The notes beneath the pieces were generated by a model. That model searched no databases. It was not told the DNA's origin and saw only the letters and a program-made list of their open reading frames with translations. A stretch of DNA of 5,574 nucleotides from Acidobacteriota bacterium (lineage in GTDB: Bacteria; Acidobacteriota; Terriglobia; UBA7540). Positions 1 through 3,736 of the stretch are shown in pieces; the stretch's first letter is position 1; each line of letters begins with the position of its first letter. The position numbers and the translations under genes were made by a program. The DNA lies in NCBI GenBank assembly GCA_021780055.1, contig JAJXZM010000268.1, positions 1 to 5,574 of the forward strand, written 5' to 3'.

Positions 1-2
1 TC

Positions 3-314
3 CTGAATAGGATCGGGAGCGAGAATACGTTCACGCCGGCTGGCGAGCCATTGCAGGCATTGCTCGACCAGAAGCAGTTGGAAGCTGTTGTCCTTGATCT
101 GCGGTGTTTAAATCGGAGAACCCGCAGCGAGGTTCGCGGCATCGGGGAAATTCGGGTTGGCCGGGCAGGGAAACTGCTGGTCATTATCGCCGAGGTCAAC
201 GGCCCGCAAACCATGGAGCTCTTCGAACGATATATCCTAAACGGTCTCCCGGAAACTCTCCTCTGGCTCGTCAGCCATCGTTACAAACCCCGCCAGCGAC
301 AGACCTCCCCATAA
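3..314 (+). CDS. Receiver-like small protein, 5' end outside the window (paralogue of the 3279-3695 product)
   Basis: The reading frame is open from position 3, with no stop before the left edge, so this is the C-terminal part of a longer gene; a TTG at 51 is in frame but is unlikely to be the real start. From residue 11 after that TTG the protein aligns without gaps to the 3279-3695 product, with 27 of 63 identical residues by hand count. Shared blocks are AVVLDL, GIG, AE, TM, GLP and WL, and homology continues upstream of the TTG. AVVLDL resembles the third strand of CheY-like receivers, whose Asp (codon 96-98) is the phosphorylation site. At the place of the receiver Thr this copy has Ile (codon 186-188), and no KP motif is visible near the end. 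I infer a degenerate receiver fold that may not respond to phosphorylation. Function is unknown. Confidence 0.7.
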   Translation: MNRIGSENTFTPAGEPLQALLDQKQLEAVVLDLRCLNRRTRSEVRGIGEIRVGRAGKLLVIIAEVNGPQTMELFERYILNGLPETLLWLVSHRYKPRQRQTSP

Positions 315-495
315 CGTGGGTCGTCAGGTTCGCCGTTTTTCATCCATATCGGTTGTTCCCTAACCGCCGGCACACGGCGACTTGCCTCCGCCTGCACCAG
401 CATTTTACTTCAGCCAAGGAACCGCTTTTATCCCGCTGGAGGCGGCACTTCGATTCGAAGTTGTGTCCGTGCTTTGCCTGGGGCGCGCTGCAGCT
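315..495. other. Convergent intergenic spacer
   Basis: This spacer separates the 3' ends of the left plus-strand gene and the minus-strand sigma gene. It contains two short dyads: CGCCG/CGGCG around 365-379 and ACTTCG/CGAAGT at 447-461. Neither is followed by a T run on the relevant strand, so I call no intrinsic terminator. There is no room for an anti-sigma gene and I see no credible small ORF. Confidence 0.5.
447..461 (-). repeat. Short perfect inverted repeat downstream of the sigma gene
   Basis: Six-base arms ACTTCG and CGAAGT flank a 3-base spacer, starting 35 bp past the sigma gene's stop codon. It could form a small hairpin at the 3' end of the sigma mRNA. No U tract follows, so an ordinary intrinsic terminator is unlikely. 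Chance occurrence is possible. Confidence 0.3.
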
Positions 496-1089
496 TCAGT
501 ACGAAAGTGCGGAGGCCTGTTGCGCCAGTTGGCTCTGCTGCGCTCCCAGGACGCGGCCCAATTCCAGGTGGCCGCGATGGACTCGTGACTTGGCCGTGCC
601 CGAGGGGATCCCCAGGACCCTTGAAACTTCCGTGTACTCCAGGCCCTGAAGATCGCGCAACACCACCGCCCGGCGCAAATCGGGAGGAATTTGGTCCAGC
701 GCCTTTCGGAGCACCGCCTGCCTTTCGCTGCGTTCCACGTGGTCGTGCGGAGCGCCGTCGTGTCCCGGGCCCTGTTCGAGCTGAGGAAGCTCTTCCTCAA
801 TTGAAACCGTCACGCGGTCCTTCTGCGAGCAGCGGTAGTAGTCCACCACGTGGTTCCGGGCCACGCGGCGCAGCCAGGTGGAAAAGCTCGCCCGGCGGCT
901 GTCAAAGCCTTCGATGGCACGGAATACCTTCAGGAAGATTTCCTGTGTCAGGTCCTCGGCTTCTTCGGCGCAGCCGGTGGCCCGGACGCATATCCCGAAA
1001 ACATCGCGCGTATAGCGCCGGACCAGTTTCGTCCAGGCTCCGTCCTCTTTCCTGCGGCAGAGTTCAACCAGTTCGTTGTCAGGTTCCAC
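496..1089 (-). CDS. RNA polymerase sigma factor, ECF (sigma-70 family, RpoE-like)
   Basis: This 197-aa protein has the two-domain plan of ECF sigma factors, which direct RNA polymerase to promoters of stress or envelope genes. Region 2 spans about residues 22-88 and includes AEDLTQEIFLKVF (core RNA polymerase contact, -10 recognition) and FSTWLRRVARN. A polar linker follows. Region 4 (about 131-180) carries LRDLQGLEYTEVSRVLGIP and GTAKSRVHRG, the helix-turn-helix that reads the -35 element. The start is GTG at 1089, chosen because GAGG lies 6 nt upstream (1096-1099) and because the protein begins just before region 2, as usual. It lies 149 bp downstream of the TetR gene on the same strand. 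No zinc-finger anti-sigma gene follows, although that is common for the family. I see no convincing promoter in the gap. The family call is firm; regulon and signal are unknown. Confidence 0.95.
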   Translation of the reverse strand: MEPDNELVELCRRKEDGAWTKLVRRYTRDVFGICVRATGCAEEAEDLTQEIFLKVFRAIEGFDSRRASFSTWLRRVARNHVVDYYRCSQKDRVTVSIEEELPQLEQGPGHDGAPHDHVERSERQAVLRKALDQIPPDLRRAVVLRDLQGLEYTEVSRVLGIPSGTAKSRVHRGHLELGRVLGAQQSQLAQQASALSY

Positions 1090-1095
1090 GCTACA

Positions 1096-1099
1096 CCTC
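1096..1099 (-). promoter_or_regulatory. Shine-Dalgarno of the sigma gene
   Basis: GAGG on the minus strand lies 6 nt before the GTG at 1089. It supports GTG as the true start. Confidence 0.6.
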
Positions 1100-1114
1100 G
1101 ATTTTTGAAAATCG
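1099..1114 (-). repeat. Perfect inverted repeat touching the sigma gene's ribosome binding site
   Basis: Seven-base arms CGATTTT and AAAATCG are separated by two bases. The repeat ends on the first base of the GAGG ribosome binding sequence. In mRNA it could fold into a hairpin that hinders ribosome access; in DNA it could be a protein-binding site. Neither role is shown by sequence alone. Confidence 0.45.
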
Positions 1115-1238
1115 CCACGCGCCGATGCAAACCAGCGCGGCGGAAACGTCCGCCCGCACCACCAGGTCCGTAACAGTGTTCAAAGGTCCCAGACGGCTTC
1201 GTGCTTTCCAAAGTTACTGCTCAGATTTTCAACGCGAA

Positions 1239-1940
1239 TCATAATTCCGCCCTCATGCCGGCGGCCGTAAACGCCACCAGCCGGCGGATTACTGACTCTG
1301 CGTCCAGCTTCTTGCGCACCTCTGGAGGCATGGAACCCTCCCGTCCCATGGCCAGCATCGTGTGATGGAAGGTCCCTGCCATGAACATGATCCGCCAGTA
1401 CATCCCCTCTCCTGTTTGGCCGGGTACGGCACGCGAAAGCAAGCCCGCAAAGCGTTTCCAGACCTTTTCGACTTGGGCGCGGATTTGGCGCTCGACCTCA
1501 GGGTCCGGATCGCCATAGAAGCGCCCGACCAGACGCATGAACGCGGTGTTTCTTTTTCCGGATGCGAGGCTTTTTTCGACAGAGGGTCGAACCATCGCCT
1601 CGATCAGGGCCTCAAGCCGGGGCGGTTTGTCGCCCGTCTCGCGCTCGACCTCGTCAAGAAACGCCATTTGCCGTTGGGTGATCGGTTCCAGCCGACGCCT
1701 GAAGACCTCAGCCACCAGGTCCTGCTTGCTGCCGAAGTGGTAATTGATGGATCCGAGGTTTACTCCCGCAGCGCCGGTGATGTCCCGGATGGAGGTGCCA
1801 TCGACGCCGTTTTCGGCGAAAAGGCGCTCTGCCATGTCGAGAATCGTTTCCCGGGTGCTTGAAGAGCCGGGTGCTGAAGGGGGACCTTGCGGACCTGGCG
1901 ATGCCGGGTGCGAATGGATATAAGTGCTCTTATCATTCAT
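1239..1940 (-). CDS. TetR/AcrR-family transcriptional repressor
   Basis: This 233-aa protein has a TetR-type DNA-binding domain at about residues 29-76: TRETILDMAERLFAENG, then TSIRDITGAAGVNLGSINYHF, then SKQDLVAEVF. The rest is a helical ligand and dimer domain (about 85-233) of the usual length, with family-like stretches such as FMRLVGRFYGDPDPEVERQI. Ligand and targets cannot be read from sequence. ATG at 1940 is the only possible start: an in-frame TGA lies just upstream, and no ATG, GTG or TTG codon occurs before the HTH. This gives a Pro/Ser/Gly-rich N-terminal extension (residues 10-28) of unknown role. No Shine-Dalgarno is visible. The start sits 8 nt after a sigma-70 -10 box and inside a palindrome, which suggests autorepression and leaderless translation. 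It lies 100 bp downstream of bfr and upstream of the sigma gene. Confidence 0.95.
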   Translation of the reverse strand: MNDKSTYIHSHPASPGPQGPPSAPGSSSTRETILDMAERLFAENGVDGTSIRDITGAAGVNLGSINYHFGSKQDLVAEVFRRRLEPITQRQMAFLDEVERETGDKPPRLEALIEAMVRPSVEKSLASGKRNTAFMRLVGRFYGDPDPEVERQIRAQVEKVWKRFAGLLSRAVPGQTGEGMYWRIMFMAGTFHHTMLAMGREGSMPPEVRKKLDAESVIRRLVAFTAAGMRAEL

Positions 1941-1963
1941 ACGTTCGTATCATACGAACGTAT
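1939..1963. promoter_or_regulatory. Probable TetR operator (perfect palindrome)
   Basis: Two 11-base arms, ATACGTTCGTA and TACGAACGTAT, are perfectly complementary around a 3-base centre (TCA). Each arm contains an almost self-complementary TACGTTCGTA block. The palindrome covers the -10 box of the TetR promoter and the first two bases of its start codon. Dyads of this size overlapping the gene's own promoter are typical of TetR-family operators. Binding by this particular protein is inferred. Confidence 0.8.
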
Positions 1964-1977
1964 AAACCATTCGTCAA
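1949..1977 (-). promoter_or_regulatory. Sigma-70-type promoter of the TetR gene
   Basis: On the minus strand TTGACG (1972-1977, five of six consensus bases) is followed after exactly 17 bp by TATGAT (1949-1954, five of six). Transcription should begin 6-8 nt after the -10 box. That falls within two bases of the ATG at 1940, leaving little or no 5' leader. Confidence 0.75.
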
Positions 1978-1983
1978 GCTTTT

Positions 1984-2026
1984 TGAGCGGCGGCTGCCCT
2001 TCGGCTGCCGTACCGATGATCGCTCA
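1984..2026. repeat. Inverted and direct repeats between bfr and the TetR gene
   Basis: TGAGCG (1984-1989) and CGCTCA (2021-2026) form a 6-base inverted repeat enclosing two direct copies of CGGCTGCC (1991-1998 and 2002-2009). On the minus strand the inverted repeat is followed by A residues, not T, so it does not look like an intrinsic bfr terminator. It may be incidental. Confidence 0.3.
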
Positions 2027-2040
2027 GGCTGTGCTGAAAG

Positions 2041-2511
2041 TTATTCCCCCATGGTTTGGGAGAGATAATTCGCCAGCCCGATCTGCTGGATCAGGCTCAA
2101 CTGGGTTTCCAGGTAGTCGGCGTGCCGTTCCTCGTCATGGAGGTTTGTTTTCAGCAGTTCCGCTGATCCGTCGTCGCCGGCTTTCCTGCAGGTTGCGATT
2201 CCTTCGTTGTAGCTCACAATGGCCGCTTTTTCGCTTTCCAGATCAGCGTGGAATTGTTCCTCGACGTTTGCGCCCGCCACGATTTTCGGCATGGTTTCAA
2301 CGTCCGGCATACCATCGAGGAACAGGATGCGTTCCATCAAATGCTCGGCGTGCTTCATCTCTTCAATGGCCCGGCGGGTGGTCATGGCCGCCAGCTTCTT
2401 GTAACCCCAGTTGTCGCACATCTCGGCGTGAAGAATATACCCATGCACCGCTCCCAGTTCGTCGGTCAGGGCCTCCTGCAGAACCTTCAAGACCTCAGGT
2501 TTTCCTTTCAT
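2041..2511 (-). CDS. bfr: Bacterioferritin
   Basis: The product is a 156-aa, full-length bacterioferritin, a cytoplasmic iron store that assembles into a 24-subunit shell and oxidises Fe(II) to a ferric mineral core. All six family ferroxidase ligands are at their usual numbers: Glu18, Glu51, His54, Glu94, Glu127 and His130. Met52, the haem ligand between subunit pairs, is also present, so this is haem-type Bfr and not plain ferritin. Helical signatures include EEMKHAEHLMERILFLDG and LHDEERHADYLETQ. The ATG at 2511 has a strong GAGGAG 6 nt upstream. The gene stands first in the minus-strand block, 100 bp before the TetR gene. No bacterioferritin-associated ferredoxin is visible nearby. I see no clear Fur box upstream, so iron control is unproven from this window. 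Confidence 0.97.
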   Translation of the reverse strand: MKGKPEVLKVLQEALTDELGAVHGYILHAEMCDNWGYKKLAAMTTRRAIEEMKHAEHLMERILFLDGMPDVETMPKIVAGANVEEQFHADLESEKAAIVSYNEGIATCRKAGDDGSAELLKTNLHDEERHADYLETQLSLIQQIGLANYLSQTMGE

Positions 2512-2517
2512 GGTGAG

Positions 2518-2523
2518 CTCCTC
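2518..2523 (-). promoter_or_regulatory. Strong Shine-Dalgarno of bfr
   Basis: GAGGAG on the minus strand lies 6 nt before the ATG at 2511. It fixes the bfr start and suggests efficient translation, in contrast to the TetR gene, which has none. Confidence 0.75.
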
Positions 2524-2606
2524 TTATTAATGTGCGCCGCGCCTGGTTCCGCGCTGGTGGGCGGACCCTGCAGGGCAGAAATGGGCGGCAGGAACCTGCT
2601 GACCAA

Positions 2607-2634
2607 ATCATACACCCGCCGGCGCTCCATTGAA
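2607..2634 (-). promoter_or_regulatory. Candidate bfr promoter
   Basis: On the minus strand TTCAAT (2629-2634) stands 16 bp before TATGAT (2607-2612). The -10 box is good and the -35 is poor (three of six), so an activator may be needed or the call may be wrong. It would give a leader of about 90 nt. Confidence 0.3.
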
Positions 2635-2647
2635 ATCCAGCCGCCCT

Positions 2648-2684
2648 TCCGGTTGCAAACTCTTCAGCGGATTTGCTGACCGGA
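2648..2684. repeat. Two-part dyad symmetry upstream of both divergent genes
   Basis: Outer arms TCCGGT (2648-2653) and ACCGGA (2679-2684) enclose inner arms GCAAA (2655-2659) and TTTGC (2672-2676), with one and two unpaired bases between them and a 12-base centre. There is no adjacent T run. It could be a regulator site or an RNA hairpin. Confidence 0.4.
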
Positions 2685-2739
2685 TGCTGTCCTCAGGGTC
2701 TGGAACTTCATGGTAACGGCATGTAGTACCAAAGTAAGA

Positions 2740-2768
2740 TTGTCAGATTTCTGCCTTCTGCCGACAAT
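2740..2768 (+). promoter_or_regulatory. Candidate promoter of the 2818-3695 operon
   Basis: TTGTCA (2740-2745, five of six -35 consensus bases) is followed after 17 bp by GACAAT (2763-2768, four of six). A transcript would begin near 2775, giving a leader of about 43 nt before the TTG at 2818. Confidence 0.4.
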
Positions 2769-2805
2769 AGTGTGTGCAGGCAGCTGCACGCCTGGTTATT
2801 AGAAG

Positions 2806-2811
2806 GGAAGG
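2806..2811 (+). promoter_or_regulatory. Shine-Dalgarno favouring the TTG start at 2818
   Basis: GGAAGG lies 6 nt before TTG 2818. The later ATG codons at 2842 and 2845 have no comparably placed purine-rich element, so the TTG is preferred. Confidence 0.5.
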
Positions 2812-2817
2812 TGAGGG

Positions 2818-3282
2818 TTGGTAACGTCGATTGGGGTACTGATGATGTCTGGCGCTTTGTTCCTGTTTTACCTCCAGACCATCTGCGAAAAGGCGCTGAA
2901 GCGGGAATTCAGCCGGCCCTATTTCCTGGAGGTCAGCCACGCGATACAACTGGAGTTCCCGCAGCTTCGGGAAGCGCTGGCTGAAGGCGCTTCGCGTGAC
3001 TACGCCCAGGTGCAGCTTGCTCTGCGGAGCGATTTCTTCACCCTGCAGTACCTGCTGAAGAACAGCGACCCTTCTCACCGGCGTCTGTCGCGCAGTGAGC
3101 GGCTGGTGGTCCTTTATTTCCGCTTCCAGCTTTTTAGCCTGGCCGTCCGGCACGCCTTGAATCTGCAGGAGAACCAGGCCGTGCAGGGTCTGACTACCGC
3201 ACTCCAGTTTTTTGCCAATTCAGTGGGGGAGAAGCTGGCCACCGTTCCGGTTGCAGGGGCGCAGGCCAATCTTAACGCATGA
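2818..3282 (+). CDS. Small membrane-anchored protein of unknown function
   Basis: The product is 154 aa and I do not recognise a named family. An N-terminal hydrophobic stretch (about residues 4-23, SIGVLMMSGALFLFYLQTIC) looks like one membrane anchor. The remainder (24-154) is predicted helical by composition, with charged helices such as EFPQLREALAEGASRDY and RLSRSERLVVLYFRFQLF. There are no catalytic motifs, metal-binding Cys or His clusters, or repeats. TTG 2818 is preferred as start because of GGAAGG 6 nt upstream; an in-frame TGA at 2812 prevents a longer start. ATG 2842 is an alternative that keeps most of the anchor. Its stop overlaps the next start as ATGA (3279-3282), so the two genes are translationally coupled and probably act together. 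I infer a membrane partner for the receiver-like protein; this is unproven. Confidence 0.75.
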   Translation: MVTSIGVLMMSGALFLFYLQTICEKALKREFSRPYFLEVSHAIQLEFPQLREALAEGASRDYAQVQLALRSDFFTLQYLLKNSDPSHRRLSRSERLVVLYFRFQLFSLAVRHALNLQENQAVQGLTTALQFFANSVGEKLATVPVAGAQANLNA

Positions 3283-3695
3283 ACACGACCGCAATTCGCG
3301 ACGAACTTTCCACGCCGCTTCCGCCATCCCGGCACGTACAGGTGCTGACGGATGACGTTTCGCTTCGTAACCTTTACTACCTGATGAGAGGGTTGGCCGG
3401 CAGGGACGCGGGGGATGGATGCGCGCGAGCCATGGCGGCCATCGCTGCGCGCGACTATTATGATGCCGTGGTCCTTGACCTGAAGTGTTCTGCCCAACAG
3501 GCCGCCGATGATGCCCATGGGATCGGCAATGTCCAGGTAACGATGCTGGGAAGGATGCTGACGATCACCGCCGAAGCGGCCGACCGGGAAACGATGAGCC
3601 TGGCCGAGAAATATCTCGTCACGGGACTTCCGGGCGCGCTGACCTGGCTTGCCGGCCTTCCTCATCCTTTGCGCAAGCTGGAAGGCGCCCTTTAG
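3279..3695 (+). CDS. CheY-receiver-like small protein (paralogue of the left-edge gene)
   Basis: This 138-aa protein shows the landmarks of a response-regulator receiver domain at CheY-like spacing. VQVLTDD gives acidic residues Asp25 and Asp26. DAVVLDL gives Asp67 as phosphorylation-site candidate. TITAEAAD places Thr97 30 residues later, the same gap as Asp57 to Thr87 in CheY. The usual Lys before Pro near the end is replaced by GLP (116-118), and the loop after Asp67 lacks the common Met-Pro. No output domain follows, so it would be a single-domain or degenerate receiver. The start is ATG within ATGA, overlapping the previous stop, with no Shine-Dalgarno of its own; translation probably depends on the upstream gene. 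It shares 27 of 63 residues with the left-edge protein. No histidine kinase is in view. The receiver call is moderate; gene reality is strong. Confidence 0.8.
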   Translation: MNTTAIRDELSTPLPPSRHVQVLTDDVSLRNLYYLMRGLAGRDAGDGCARAMAAIAARDYYDAVVLDLKCSAQQAADDAHGIGNVQVTMLGRMLTITAEAADRETMSLAEKYLVTGLPGALTWLAGLPHPLRKLEGAL

Positions 3696-3706
3696 CGAGC
3701 GCCTTC
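3681..3706 (+). terminator. Stem-loop around the operon's stop codon
   Basis: Perfect 8-base arms GAAGGCGC (3681-3688) and GCGCCTTC (3699-3706) enclose a 10-base loop that contains the TAG stop (3693-3695). It sits in the 41-bp gap between converging genes. No T run follows on either strand, so it may be a weak or factor-assisted terminator or an mRNA-stabilising hairpin and not a classical intrinsic one. Confidence 0.45.
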
Positions 3707-3736
3707 AGCCCCCTGATGCCACCTGGCCCGGTTCCT

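Larger units (their letters stand above)
2512..2817. other. Divergent control region between bfr and the 2818 operon
   Basis: This 306-bp stretch holds no credible gene. Starting from the bfr side it contains the bfr ribosome binding site, a palindromic CCCTGCAGGG near 2565, a weak bfr promoter candidate (2607-2634), a two-part dyad (2648-2684), and a promoter candidate for the plus-strand operon (2740-2768). Because the genes diverge, proteins bound here could affect both units. Confidence 0.6.

Noticed and set aside
474..1244. Plus-strand open frame of 256 codons
   Set aside because: It is antisense to the clear sigma factor gene; its translation is Pro/Arg/Gly-rich without domain features.
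1362..1862. Plus-strand open frame of 166 codons
   Set aside because: It is antisense to the TetR gene, with no ribosome binding site or family resemblance.
1984..2026. Possible bfr terminator
   Set aside because: The inverted repeat is only 6 bp with a loop of about 30 bases, and on the bfr strand it is followed by A residues, not T.
2565..2574. Perfect 10-base palindrome CCCTGCAGGG in the bfr leader
   Set aside because: It is too short and too GC-simple to argue for an operator; chance is likely.
2702..2708. GGAACTT, matching an RpoE-type ECF -35 element, about 110 bp upstream of the 2818 gene
   Set aside because: No matching ECF -10 element lies at the expected 15-17 bp spacing, and one 7-base match in a window this size is expected by chance on two strands.
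2743..3153. Minus-strand open frame of 136 codons
   Set aside because: It overlaps the coupled plus-strand gene at 2818-3282, which has better start signals and a plausible membrane segment; the minus frame shows no family features.
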